From Neocallimastix lanati (nom. inval.) (lineage: Eukaryota > Neocallimastigomycota > Neocallimastigomycetes > Neocallimastigales > Neocallimastigaceae), in contig JACVTC010000054.1 of assembly GCA_016946835.1 (NCBI GenBank), positions 1,042,501 through 1,096,863 on the forward strand: a stretch of 54,363 nucleotides of DNA, given 5' to 3'. Positions 12,589 through 23,555 of the stretch are shown here, piece after piece. A model generated the notes under the pieces. That model had not been told where the DNA came from, did not search any database, and saw only the letters and a program-made list of their open reading frames with translations. Position 1 is the first letter of the stretch. Each line of letters opens with the position of its first letter. The translations under genes were made by a program, and so were the position numbers.

Positions 12589-12911
12589 TTTATTTCAATT
12601 TTTTTATATATTTATTATTAATATAAAATAATAATAAATATTTAAAATTTGAAGTGAAGATTTATTTTTTTTTTTAAAAAAAAAGTAAAATAGTACTAAA
12701 TATACAAGTTTTACTACTTAATAATATAAAAAGAAAAATTATAAAAAAAATATAAAAATAATAAAAAAAATTTTTTTCAAAAAAAAAAAAAAAAAACATT
12801 TATTGTAAAATTATTTTGTGTGTAGATAAATTAATCTATTTAAAATTATTATTATTATTATTATTTTTTTATATTTTGTTTTATATATTATTATTAATTC
12901 TAATTTATAAA

Positions 12912-12967
<56 letters not shown>
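12066..12967. other. AT-rich intergenic region ending in a ~46-bp poly(T) tract
   Basis: Homopolymer-rich spacer. The long T run at about 12922-12967 directly abuts the left edge of recognisable LINE-derived coding sequence. A small open frame over it is poly-Phe translation and was discarded. Confidence 0.6.
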
Positions 12968-12971
<4 letters not shown>

Positions 12972-13194
12972 CTTACCACTTTTTTAATAAGGTTATATCA
13001 GTTAAACGTATTGCTAATTTTAATGATGCATTCTTTAAAATTAAAATAATAGGTAATGAAGAAGAAATAACATCTATTACCGATTGTATTGTTAATAGTT
13101 TCATACGTGCTTCAATTAATATTATTGTAGCAAAAGGAATCATAAATACAGTTTTTCTTCTCTCAAAAGGAAACATTTTGCCTTATCAGAAAAA

Positions 13195-14365
13195 GTGAAT
13201 TCATCATATAATATCAACTTATTCACTACTTCAAATTCAAATGCAAATTCAAGTCAAAATTCAAATTCAAGTTCAAATACAGATTCATGTTCAAGTTCAA
13301 TTACAAGTTCAAGTACAAGCTCAAGTTCAAGTTCAAGTACAAGTTCAAGTACAAGTTCAAGTTCAAATTCAAGTTCAAGTATAAGTTCAAGTACAAGTTC
13401 AAGATCAAGTACAAGTTCAAGTACAAGTTCAAGATCAAGTACAAGTTCAAGATCAAGTACAAGATCAAGTTCAAATTCAAGTTCAAGTACAAGTTCAAGT
13501 TCAATTTCAAATTTATGTTTAAATTCTGTTTCAAGTTTAGATTCAAATTCAAATTCCAGTTCAATCAATTATAATAATTCCAATAATATTAATAACACTC
13601 ATATTAATAATAATACAGTTAAAGAATTTTCTCTATGTGTCAGTTGGAATACTAATGGATGGAACTTTGATAAAAAAGACAGTGTTGAATTCTTTATTTC
13701 AATGTACAAAACCACTTTTCTTATGCTTTCAAGAAACAGGAAATGGTTCAGGTTCTAGCAGTAAATATCCGTGTCGAGTTTCTTTAAAAAACTATAAACA
13801 TTTCTTCAAAAAAGCTAATAACGAAATTCCCGGTAAAAGAGGACTTTATATAGGGTTTCATAATTCTTGTCAAGCCTCTCTTGAAAACAACACTTATGAG
13901 TATATTATTTCCTTGTATACTTATAATTTTTGGAATTTCACTAAATGTTCTATTGGTAATGTGTACGTATCTCATAGTGGCCATAGCCTTCATGCTAGAG
14001 CTGCTAGAATTGAAATATTGTCGTGGTTAAATAGTCACTCTTCTCATCCTTCAATGTTGGTTGGTGATTTTAATTTACCTACTGAGAAATTAGGTAATTT
14101 GCTCTCTAAATTTAGTAATTGGAAAATTCTTCCCTTATGGGGCTCCCCAATTTCATGGAGTAGAGGTAATAGAGAATCTGATATAGATCATGCGATTGTC
14201 AATGATCATATGTTAGATTTACTTTCATATGGTACTTTTATTGACTTTCCCCCCATTTCGGATCATAAACCTTTATTAATAAAAGGTAAATGTTTTTTAT
14301 TAGTTAATTCAGATAATTCTTTCTCTCTGCCTAAAAAGACAGTTAAATGGGATAGATTAAAATGA
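13195..14365 (+). pseudogene. LINE endonuclease region (AP-endonuclease fold), frameshifted
   Basis: A Ser/Asn-rich leader (13195-13620) is followed by endonuclease motifs split over two frames. The first frame holds FSLCVSWNTNGWNF at about 13627-13668. After a one-base shift near 13700 the second frame has LCFQETGNG (the metal-binding Glu motif), SIGNVYVSH, LVGDFNLP, ESDIDHAIVN and ISDHKPL. These are the ordered core motifs of the exonuclease-endonuclease-phosphatase family that nicks target DNA for target-primed reverse transcription. The second frame ends in TGA at 14363, but coding-like sequence (ISEKESIFDNNYFSVLEE) continues in frame afterwards, so that stop is degenerative. Confidence 0.85.
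13240..13530 (+). repeat. Degenerate AAGTTC/AAGTAC tandem repeat encoding poly-Ser
   Basis: Hexamer-like AAGTTC, AAGTAC and AAGATC units encode a serine-rich linker (SSSSTSSRSS) in the LINE frame. All other frames stay open as Phe/Lys, Leu/Glu or Asn/Leu repeats, which are shadows. Confidence 0.9.
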
Positions 14366-14562
14366 ATAAGTGAAAAAGAATCAATTTTTGACAACAACTA
14401 TTTTAGTGTTTTAGAGGAAGTGATTCCAGATCCTAATATTAGTATTGATGATATTTCTAAGAGATTTATTTCAACTTCATTCAATATTGCTGAGGAACTT
14501 AATATCACGTCAATATCAGAAGTTAGAAAATCTTTTTTTCATATGTCACAAAAATTTTTAAT

Positions 14563-17055
14563 TTGCAAAAACTCAAAATGAAATTATATAAAACCATTAA
14601 AAGAAGAGGTTCTTATCATAATTTAGATGAATTTGAAGAATTAATTGAAAAATATAATAGAATGTGCAAAATTATTCATCATATGTATAATATTTATAGG
14701 AAAACTGAATACCAACAATGGATCAATACAGGATGTGAATATATGAAATCTCATAACCCAAAGAAAGCTTGGAAATGGCTTAAAACAACAGCAAAAGTAG
14801 ATAAATTTAAAAATAAGTCAAATTCTCCAGTAAAGGACAAAAATGGTAAACTAGCTACTTCTACTAAAGAACAGTTAGAAGTATGGCACAATCACTATAA
14901 AAAACTTGCTTCAAGCCATTCTGATATCAATAGTGCATTAATCGAATGGTCTAATAAATTTTCCAATGGTACAATTAGGTATACGAGACACAATGAATGG
15001 GATATAAATCAAGACATCAGTATAGAAGAAATTAGAGAAGCAATTTTAGTTACTCCAAATTATAAAGCTTCAGGCCCGGATGGAATTCCTATTGAATTTT
15101 ATAAAGCTTTAATTCCTCCGGATGACGAAAATTCAGTAAATAATTCTGCTTCTGGTTTAAATTGTTTACAGAAGATATACTCAAGAATTTGGAATGGAGA
15201 ATTTCCTAGCTCTTGGAATGAAGCAAGTATTATATCTATTCCTAAAAAAGGAGATGATCTATCTGATTGTGACAATTATCGAGGTATCTCTCTGATTAAC
15301 AATGGTATTAAACTCATTTCGAAAATAGTCTCCAAAAGAATTTCGGAATATGGACTTAAAAATAATTTTATTAAACCTGAGCAATTTGGATTTCGTACTA
15401 AAGAAGAATGTGTTAGTTTATTTATTTCAATTCGAGAAATTTGTCAAAGGCGAAAAAATGATAATAAAGAAACTTACCTTGTTTTTCTAGATTTAAAAAA
15501 GGCATATGATTCTGTTCCAATAGGTAATATTTTATATAAATTAGATGCTTTAGGTATTAGAGGTAAATGTTATCAATTTATTAAAAATCTATATTTGACT
15601 TCCAAAGCCAGTGTTAAAATTGATGATCAATATTCGGAATCTTTTAATATTATGAAAGGAGTTAGACAAGGTTGTCCACTATCACCAATTCTTTTCAATC
15701 TTTTTATTAATGACATTTTTAATGATTTTTCAGAACTTGAAATTCCTTTAAGCGAATCTAGATGTTGTGGTGGACTCTTTGCAGATGATATTGTTCTATG
15801 CGCACCATCAAGAACTAAGTTAAAAAAAATGCTTAAGAAGGTAAATGAATGGGCTAAATTTAATATGATGAATTTTGGAATTAACATGTGTGCAACGTTG
15901 GTGATTCGACCAGACACACCTCTTTTTCAAAATAAAAGAGATCCTACTTTTTATCTTGCTGGTCAACCAATCCCAATAACTAAATGTTATACCTATTTAG
16001 GCATACCATTTGATAAAAGCTTATCGTTGAACCCTATTATTAAATTACTTAACTCTAAAGTTACTAAAGCTCTCTTTTCTGTTAGTAAATTTTTTTCAAA
16101 TTCCAAAATTCCTATTCCGTTTAAGAAGATTATAATTAACTCTTATGTACTTAGTAAAGTCTCTTACTTTGCACCTTTACTTGGTTCAGATAAAGCTAGA
16201 ACAAATAATACTCAGAAATAAATTAATAAAGGATTAAGATGGATTGCAGGTATACAAAAAGCCAATAACTATTGGAAAAGAGATATGAAAATCAATTCTA
16301 TTAAAGCTGAGTTTTATGACAAAAACAAACTCGAAGAAACATCAAAATTTATAAAACTTTGTTATGAATATCCTGGTCTTTCATATGGTTTCTATTGGCT
16401 ATTGAGAGCACGAAGCGGATATAGATTAGATTCTAGAATTGCTAAAGCTGCAAAAATAATAGATCAAATGTGTCCTAATTTTTGTCCCTGTTGTAAAAGT
16501 AATAAACAATGGATAAGTCATTGGTTAATTGATTGTCCTTTTTTCAATCATATTCGTAATAAAGTTAATGATAAAATTTTATTTTTATATAATGCTTTTT
16601 ACCGTGGCAACCTAACAAATGATATAGTTAATAGTAATAATGATAATAGTAATAGTAATAATAGTAATAGTAATAATAGTAATAGTAATAATAGTAATAG
16701 TAATAATAGTAATAGTAATAATAGTAATAGTAATAATAGTAATAGTAATAATAGTAATAGTAATAATAGTAATAGTAATAATAGTTATAGTAATAATAGT
16801 TATAGTAATATTAGTAATAGTATTTTTAGTAATGTTAGTAATAGTATTGAAAATAATGTGTATATTGATTCTAGTGTGTGTGTAAAAGTGTTTAATTTCC
16901 TTCTTGGAGGTCGAAGTATTAATAACAGTACAAGGGAATGGAAGAATCCATTTAAGTGCCAGATGAAATCAGGTGCTTATTCTGATACTCCGTTCTTAGT
17001 GGTTACTGCGGCACTTCTCCAATCGATTATACCTATTGCTATTGGCAAGCAATAG
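14563..17055 (+). pseudogene. LINE reverse transcriptase with C-terminal knuckle, interrupted
   Basis: Reverse transcriptase motifs appear in order: SGPDGIPIEFYK, NYRGISLINNGIKLISKIV, EQFGFR, YLVFLDLKKAYDSVP, GVRQGCPLSPILFNLFIND, GLFADDIVLCA (the catalytic FADD box at 15778-15789), and YLGIPFD. An in-frame TAA at 16219-16221 falls between NTQK and INKGLRWIAGIQ; the same frame continues to 17055. The tail has a Cys/His cluster (CPNFCPCCKSNKQW then ISHWLIDCPFF) like other LINE C-termini, an Asn/Ser repeat, and FLLGGRSINNST followed by SIIPIAIGKQ. The latter two blocks recur in the truncated copy at 26099-26660. The shift near 14550 disconnects this frame from the endonuclease. Confidence 0.9.
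16628..16805 (+). repeat. 15-bp tandem repeat AATAGTAATAATAGT
   Basis: About eleven near-identical units inside the LINE C-terminal region, encoding (NSNNS)n. The opposite reading as Ile/Val repeats is a shadow. Confidence 0.9.
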
Positions 17056-17240
17056 TCTTTGTTCAATAGGCTCAAATCGAATTGTACTACTACTACCAAG
17101 AGCGTCAATGCTGAAGAAACAGTAAGACAGGCCAGCAGGGCTAGCGCAACTAATGAAGATCATAATTTTGTATCTTAAAATTATGATTAACATTGTGAAG
17201 TCAAAATTAATTATTATACTTCAGTATAATAATGCCCTTG

Positions 17241-17404
17241 TGAAGTCTTACAAATATTAATTAAATGAAACTAGAATATATTATACCATTATTTTATTTT
17301 AATTTGTGTTTTATTTTTTGTTTATTTTTTTATCTTTTTTTATTATTTTATTACATTTATTTTATCAAATATTTAATTAATAAAGATGAAACAAGTTTGC
17401 TGCC

Positions 17405-17442
<38 letters not shown>

Positions 17443-17453
17443 ATTTTTTTTAC

Positions 17454-17497
<44 letters not shown>

Positions 17498-17682
17498 TTC
17501 TTCTTCAGCTTTTTTTTTTTTTTTTTACTTTCTAATATTGTTCTTTTCTTTTCTATAAAGTTTTATAAAAAAAAATTTTTTTTTTTTGACATAACTAATT
17601 AATTAATTTGTTTTATTATTATTTTTATTATTATTAGTATTCAAAATGTAGAGAATATTTTAATAAAATATATTACTTTTAC
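17241..17682. other. Low-complexity region with adjacent poly(A) and poly(T) tracts
   Basis: About 34 A at 17407-17441 and a longer T tract at about 17458-17496. The A run follows TTTGCTGCCGTT, and might be a retrotransposon tail, but its distance from the LINE coding end is too great to be sure. Confidence 0.5.
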
Positions 17683-17760
17683 AAAATCCTTCCTTAATGA
17701 TTCTTCATAGGCTGATTCTTGTTCTTTTCTTATTATATGTGATTGTTTTCTTTTACGTCT
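17683..17760 (-). pseudogene. Isolated exon-like fragment of a FAF/UBX-domain protein
   Basis: The 78-bp minus-strand segment is bounded by TTTTTAG on its 5' side and GTAAAAG on its 3' side, as for an exon. It encodes 26 codons including SHIIRKEQESAYEESLRKD. The R.EQ..AY..SL..D signature is typical of the helical segment before the UBX domain in FAF1/FAF2-type p97 adaptors. No UBX domain follows towards lower coordinates. A candidate upstream piece of the same family lies at 25766-25838, 8 kb away on the same strand. Confidence 0.45.
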
Positions 17761-18040
17761 CTAAAAATTATTATTACAAAATTTATAATAAAGTTTAAAA
17801 AATTATAATTAAATATATATGTATAATTTAATTATTATATTTGTATTATTCCTGATATGTACTAAAATTTTTTTTTCATGAAGTATATATATATATTAAT
17901 GAGGAATAAATAAAAAAAAAAATTACCATTCAATTTAAAATAAATAAAATTTATATTATTTTCATTATGTCGTTTTATTATTTATATATATATAAGTTTT
18001 CCATTGAATCTATCATTTCTATTTATTATTTTTTAAAGAA
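17761..18040. other. AT-rich spacer
   Basis: Intron-like or intergenic AT sequence between the UBX-type fragment and the left end of the duplicated ankyrin segment; nothing else seen. Confidence 0.5.
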
Positions 18041-18061
18041 ATATTGTTTAACTCATTTTAC

Positions 18062-18100
<39 letters not shown>

Positions 18101-18344
18101 TTTATTTTTTATTTTAATAAATCAAAAAGTACTTTATATATAATTTTTATTTTTATTTTTTTTTTTTTAGAAAATATTATTATTAATAATGACAATTTTA
18201 CATTCTAAATAGTAATAATATTTATTATTGTTATATATATATATATATATGATTACTTTAATGATATTAATATAAAAAAAACAAAAAAAAAAAAAAAAAT
18301 TTAAAAAATATTTTACATAACTATTCAATATTCCAATTTTAATT

Positions 18345-18375
<31 letters not shown>

Positions 18376-18598
18376 TTATTATTTTTTATTTTTGATATAT
18401 TATTATTATTTTTTTTTAATAATAAATAGCAAGTAAAATAAAAATAAAAATAATAATTAAAATGAAAAAAATTAAAATTTTAATATTGAGATATTCGAAA
18501 TATTTATTTTTATTGTTTTTTTATTTGTTTCTTTAATTAATTTTATTAAAAATATTAATTTAAAATATATATTTTAAATATATTTTTTTACATTTACT

Positions 18599-19642
18599 TT
18601 ATTTTAATGGTAAATCATCATCAAGTTTTCTTTTTCTTAAATTCAATGGTAAATTATCTTCAAGTTTTCTTTTTCTTAAGTTATTATTATCTGAAAGAAT
18701 TGTCCCGTTTGAAATATTAACACTATCCAAATTATTTTTGATTTCATTCATTTTTTTTAATAACATACTTTCTTCACTGAATGTAATATTCATTTTATGT
18801 GTATTATAACTTTTATATAATAATTCAATTATTTCAGTATCTAATTTTGAAATTAAATATACTTCATCTTCTTTTAAATATAAAATGATATTATTTTTGT
18901 TGGCATAATCAATAAGTAATTTTACCATTTCTTTATTATTCCAAAAAAGTGCATATGAAATTGGATTTCCCTTTATCATGTTGTTGGTGTCGTTAATTGT
19001 TAAAATAATATTATTAGCATTGGCATAATTAATAATTAATTTAGCTACTTCAGTGTTATTAAATAATGTAGCAACCGAAAGAGGATAAGAATTACCATTA
19101 TCCTTTTCATTAATTTGTAAAATTATATTATTGTCATTGGCATAATTAATAATTGGTTTAATAAATTCATTTCCATGATAGGTAGCCATTAAAAGTGGAT
19201 AAACACCAGCATTATTTTTTTCATTAATATTTAAAATGATGTTGTTTTCTTTTGCATAATCAATAATAAGTTTAATTATTTCAAGATTTTTTCCATATAA
19301 TGCAGATAAAAATGGATACGATTCAGACTTATTTTTGTCATTTAATTGTAAAATAATTTTATTTTGATCGGCATAGTTAATAATTAATTTAAAGATTTCA
19401 ATATTGTTTTTTTCAATAGCGTTTAAAAGTGGAGACATTCCTGTACTATCCTTTTCATTAATATTTAAGATGATACCATTATTATCAGCATTTTTCAAAA
19501 TTTCTTTAACGGTTTCAATATCATCTTTAGATATAGCTGCTAACAATTTATAATTGTCATTTTTAGTTTCTTCATTTGTATCAGAGTTTATCTTTTTTTT
19601 AGAAGAATTATTAAATAAACATGAAAATAAAATATATTCCAT
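18599..19642 (-). CDS. Ankyrin-repeat protein, 347 residues, left paralogue
   Basis: An intronless frame with five clear 39-residue ankyrin units, roughly residues 55-250, of the form NIILNINEKD..G..PLL.A...NN.EI.KLIINYA. The units exceed the usual 33 residues because of an extended NNIIL.INEK finger. A serine/lysine segment near residue 13 (NNSSKKKINS) precedes them. The C terminus carries two tandem 13-residue basic units (LRKRKLEDNLPL and LRKRKLDDDLPL) that could act as nuclear-localisation or docking signals; this is inference. It differs from the right paralogue (23830-24873) at seven residues. No enzymatic domain or membrane segment is seen. Confidence 0.88.
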   Translation of the reverse strand: MEYILFSCLFNNSSKKKINSDTNEETKNDNYKLLAAISKDDIETVKEILKNADNNGIILNINEKDSTGMSPLLNAIEKNNIEIFKLIINYADQNKIILQLNDKNKSESYPFLSALYGKNLEIIKLIIDYAKENNIILNINEKNNAGVYPLLMATYHGNEFIKPIINYANDNNIILQINEKDNGNSYPLSVATLFNNTEVAKLIINYANANNIILTINDTNNMIKGNPISYALFWNNKEMVKLLIDYANKNNIILYLKEDEVYLISKLDTEIIELLYKSYNTHKMNITFSEESMLLKKMNEIKNNLDSVNISNGTILSDNNNLRKRKLEDNLPLNLRKRKLDDDLPLK

Positions 19643-19736
19643 TTTTAAATTTCCTTTTTATTCTTTTATTTTAAATTTTTAAAATGATTATATTTTATTA
19701 ATAATATATAATATTATAATAAAGTATTTATAATAA

Positions 19737-19930
19737 ATAAATGAATATACAAAAATAAATGAATAAACAAAAATAAATGAATAAACAAAAATAAATGAAT
19801 ATACAAAAATAAATGAATAAACAAAAATAAATGAATAAACAAAAATAAATGAATAAACAAAAATAAATGAATAAACAAAAATAAATGAATAAACAAAAAT
19901 AAATGAATATACAAAAATAAATGAATATGA
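19737..19930. repeat. 18-bp tandem repeat AAAAATAAATGAATAAAC, about 10 units
   Basis: Lies just upstream of the left ankyrin paralogue's start. The equivalent site at 24967-25022 has only about three units, so the array expanded or contracted after duplication. The minus-strand frame over it (IHLFLF repeats) is not a gene. Confidence 0.9.
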
Positions 19931-20789
19931 AAATAAATTAAAAACAATAATAATAATAATAATAATAATAAAATAAAAATAAAAAAAAAGAAAGAATTTT
20001 TCCCCTTTTTATAGTTTAAACAAAATTTTTTCATTTTAAAAATTAAATATAATTCTTATAATTCTATATTTAAATAAATTTATATTCATTATTATAGAAT
20101 ATTTCGGACCTACTAAATTTTTTATTGTTGTATATTTAAATATATTTATATTCATTAATATACTTTGGACCTTTTTTTATATATTAAATATTTTCTTTCT
20201 TATTGGTAATAACAGAAATGATTTAAATGATTTAATTTAATATTTTAATAAAAATGATAAAATCTAATTTTAATATTTATCTATATTTATATAAATATAT
20301 AAATATATATTTAAGTAATAAAAATGAATGTAATAACATTTTGTTTTACATTACTGTTTTAAAATATATTCAAATTGGACCACATTACTATTCTAAAAAA
20401 TGTCTAAAATGTCCAAATTAGACAGAGAATATTTAATTTATTTTATTTTTTTTATTAATTCTGATTTTTTTTTTTTTTTTAAAATAAAATTATTCATGTA
20501 ATTAATAAATGAATAAATAAAGTTTAAGGCTATCAATAATTTCAGTAAAAAAAAAAAAAAAAAAAAAAAAAGATAATAAAAAGATCTAATGATAATAATA
20601 ATAAAAAGATTTAATAATTATAATATTGATAATGTTAGTAATCATTAGAATAATTTTATTAATAAACTAGTAATTATATATAACATTTATTTTATATTTA
20701 TTCTATATTTATTTATATATAAATAAATATATTTAAATAATAAAAAAGACTTAATGAAAAAAATTATAATATTAATAATAAAAAGATTC

Positions 20790-20794
<5 letters not shown>

Positions 20795-20885
<91 letters not shown>
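20795..20885. repeat. (AAT)n microsatellite, about 30 units
   Basis: Uninterrupted AAT run in the spacer right of the left duplicated segment. Surrounding 20640-21030 has no other feature. Confidence 0.9.
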
Positions 20886-20886
<1 letters not shown>

Positions 20887-21034
20887 TTTAATAATAATAA
20901 TATAGCTATTCTAAACACAAAAATTCATATATATATATTAGAATATTGCAACTGTTTAGAAATATATAAATACTAGCAGAATACTTATATGTTTGCTATT
21001 TATTAAAATATTCACAGGTATGTTTTCTATATTT

Positions 21035-21260
21035 CTAACACTTTAAGAATCCCATTGCGTAAGCCTTGTCTGAGAGGATTACAGTTTCCAGCTCCTCTGG
21101 GATGGCAAGAACGTTACCTATAGCGGGCTCTGCTTTCCCTTGAGGATCGCGCAGGGTGCTTCTATATGGAGTTTCTTTGCTTATGTGGAGTTGAGAGCGC
21201 CGATGCCGTACAGGTATGGCAGTTAATCATACACCCATATTAACGGGGAGGTAGCATTAA
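21035..21260 (-). other. GC-rich islet with a 63-codon open frame of unknown origin
   Basis: About 230 bp near 50% GC in surroundings below 20% GC. The minus strand is open for 63 codons from 21226 to a TAG at 21035, including KAEPAIGNVLAIPEELETV and ILSDKAYAMGFLKC. It has no start ATG before the late Met and no family I recognise. Two other frames on the + strand also stay open for 25-30 codons. Composition and isolation suggest inserted foreign or mobile-element DNA, possibly a retroelement fragment; function not assigned. Confidence 0.45.
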
Positions 21261-21715
21261 GCCAATTTTCACGTGATATGTATAAATTTGTGGCTATAGA
21301 TATTTTATGCTACATAATATTTTTTTATCGTATTATTTTGTTATTTCAAATTTTAAATTAATTATTAAGTGAATAATTAAATAAATCATATAATGGTTAG
21401 ATTTTATGATTTTAATTCTTTTATTTAAATGCTATTAATAAAAAAATTATATAAAAATATAAATGTTATTAAAAATATAAATATTATTAATAATAATTCT
21501 TTTATTTAAATGTTATTAAAAAAAATAATAATTATAATGATAAAATTATTAATTATAGAGACGTATTTGAATATTTATTTAAACTGTATAAATTTAATAA
21601 GCTTTATAAATTAAATTTTTGAACAACAGAATTCTGATTATTTCGTTTGGTTATTCCTCATTTTTTAATTATTTATTATAAAATAATATTTATATTATAT
21701 TATTTAAATCAGTTA
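21261..21715. other. AT-rich spacer
   Basis: No gene or repeat family seen beyond low-complexity AT sequence. Confidence 0.5.
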
Positions 21716-21851
21716 AACAATCAAACCACAAATTAATAGTATTATTTCTATCACATTTAGTATCAATTAATTTGGTTTCAATATTTTTGTAGCGTTCAAT
21801 TAAGACATTGATTTCATTAGCTTTATTTATTGCTCTTTTTTTTATTTTCTA
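21712..21851 (-). pseudogene. Short coding-like fragment, 46 codons
   Basis: The minus strand, after an acceptor-like ATTTAG at about 21851, reads KIKKRAINKANEINVLIERY and then NIETKLIDTKCDRNNTINLW to a TAA just past FDCLTDLNNII. Mixed amino-acid use, unlike AT noise, suggests a real exon or a gene relic. No family is recognised and no neighbouring exon was found. Confidence 0.3.
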
Positions 21852-22103
21852 AATTCCTCTTATTTTTTTTTGATAATTTATATTCATATTTCTACTATTT
21901 ATTTTATTTTATTTTATTAAATCTGTATTATATATTCATATTTCTACTATTTATTTTATTTTATTTTATTTTATTCAATCTGTACTTTATATTCATATTC
22001 TACTATTTATTTTTATTTTATATACTTATTACATTCTTTATTTATTTATTTATTTGTTTATTTATTTATACATTTATTTTTTTTTACATATAATTTTATT
22101 AAA

Positions 22104-22212
22104 ATTTTTATGGCGTTAACAAAAAATTTTACAAGCCATTAAAATAAATGGCGTATTGAAAATTTGTATTATAAAAATTGGCGAAATGAACCAACATTCG
22201 ATATGTGGGACT
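22104..22212. mobile_element. Possible MITE fragment
   Basis: Contains ATGGCGTTAAC, AAGCCATT, ATGGCGTATTG and TTGGCGAAATGAACC, words resembling the ends of the elements at 1676-1996 and 43723-43969. No matching opposite terminus was found, so this may be a solo end. Confidence 0.3.
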
Positions 22213-22803
22213 TTTATGTGCTATATATTTTTAATAGTATAATTATATATTTTATTAATATTAATATTTTTTCCTAAAATTATAACAAAATTAACTTCTC
22301 TATAAATAAAAATATGAAGAATGGAATTAGGATTATTTACTTATAAAAATTATAATTGAATAATATAAATATATTTAATAATAATATATAAAAATATAAT
22401 ATATTATAAATATTAATATAATATATAATATCAACTATAAATATTTAATTATAATTAAAATAACTATATCTATTTCATTATATAATAATATATAGAAGTA
22501 TTATGTATATTTAATATAAACTTTAAAATAAATAAGAATATTTAAGTTATATATAATAATAATATTCTTATATATATTTAGAAGAAATTAACGATTTAAT
22601 TAAAAATATTTAATATATTTAATATTATAATTAATAATATATATATGAATATTGAATAATATATGAATAAGAAATTATTTCAAATATTATTATTGACAGA
22701 AGAGATATAAATTTAAATATTTAATAATGATTATTAAATATACAAATATGTTGCTACACATATTTGTTTTATATATAAACTATTATTATTATTTTTTTTT
22801 TTC

Positions 22804-23020
22804 ATAGGCTAAAGGCTTGCATTGATTTCAAGAGTTAATTGCTCTAATTACCAAACCACAACTTTATAATCAATGGAATAATTATTGGACTAAATGCTTT
22901 TATTTTTATTAAATTAGGACTCATCTAAAGACTAAAATTTCACTAGTTAATTTTTTTTTTCATTGTCAAAAGTTTTACATTAATTCCAAAAAGGTTAGCT
23001 GTTCCAGCTACCAAACCATT
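22804..23020 (-). repeat. Pair of diverged ~60-bp repeats
   Basis: Minus-strand reading from 22859 (TGGTTTGGTAATTAGAGCAA) and from 23017 (TGGTTTGGTAGCTGGAACAG) align over about 58 bp, both ending in ATGAAAAAAA. Within them AGCT-GGAAC-AGCT in one copy corresponds to AATT-AGAGC-AATT in the other, so a short stem is kept through two paired changes. They could be tRNA-derived SINE relics or repeated short exons (GLVAGTANLFG). Not resolved. Confidence 0.35.
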
Positions 23021-23484
23021 TCTATACATATTTAAAATGAATATTTTTATTTAATTTTTTTATTTATTTTTTTTTTTTAAAAGATATTTTTGTTATTCAA
23101 TAAAAAATAATATGTTAATATATTTTATTAGTATTAAAAATAATTATATTTATTTAATAGCTGGTTATTTTATTAGAATAAAAAAAAAAAAAAGAAAAGA
23201 AAAGAAAGTAAATCAAAATCTTTACATAAAATATAAAAAATTTTAATATATTATTTTATATTTATGAAAAATATAATATGCTAAATAAATAAAATATCCA
23301 AAAATTTAGTTTATTTATAAAATAAACAGCCTTTGGCAATTTTTTTCAATAAATTTTTATAATTATTAAATATATTTTTAAAGTTTTTTTTTTTATATTT
23401 TTTAAATTCAATTTTATTATTATTATTATTAATTATTAGTTGTAGTAGTAAAAATAAATAATATCTATATATATATATATTTTT

Positions 23485-23507
23485 TATAGAAAAATTGTTT
23501 AATTCAT

Positions 23508-23555
<48 letters not shown>

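Larger units (their letters stand above)
12968..17240 (+). mobile_element. Non-LTR (LINE-type) retrotransposon, decayed
   Basis: In order on the + strand: an amino-terminal coding remnant (12992-13195, reading ISVKRIANFNDAFFKIKI), a serine-rich tract, an AP-endonuclease-like domain, a reverse transcriptase and a C-terminal cysteine/histidine knuckle. This is the layout of an endonuclease-encoding non-LTR element. The frame is broken at least five times: TGA at 13196, a shift near 13700, TGA at 14363, a shift near 14550, and TAA at 16219. No LTRs are present. The noncoding stretch 17056-17240 has higher GC than its surroundings and is taken as the 3' UTR. Exact ends and target-site duplications could not be set because both flanks are poly(A/T)-rich. 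Confidence 0.88.
18040..20640. repeat. Segmental duplication, left copy
   Basis: Contains an ankyrin gene and both flanks, matching 23485-25685. Homology starts near GTTTAACTCATTTTAC and ends near AAAAGATTTAATAATTATAATATTG. The gene bodies are about 99% identical with no indels, while the noncoding flanks differ by many indels in homopolymers and by the length of an 18-bp tandem repeat. Confidence 0.85.

Noticed and set aside
12973-13176. 67-residue minus-strand open frame
   Set aside because: Opposite strand of the LINE amino-terminal remnant, which reads better on the + strand as ISVKRIANFNDAFFKIKI.
13254-13574. Several long open frames over the Ser-rich tract
   Set aside because: Alternative-frame translations of one hexamer-like repeat; only the + frame continuing into the endonuclease is supported.
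19714-20034. 106-residue open frame of IHLFLF repeats
   Set aside because: Translation of the 18-bp tandem repeat; not kept in the duplicate copy.
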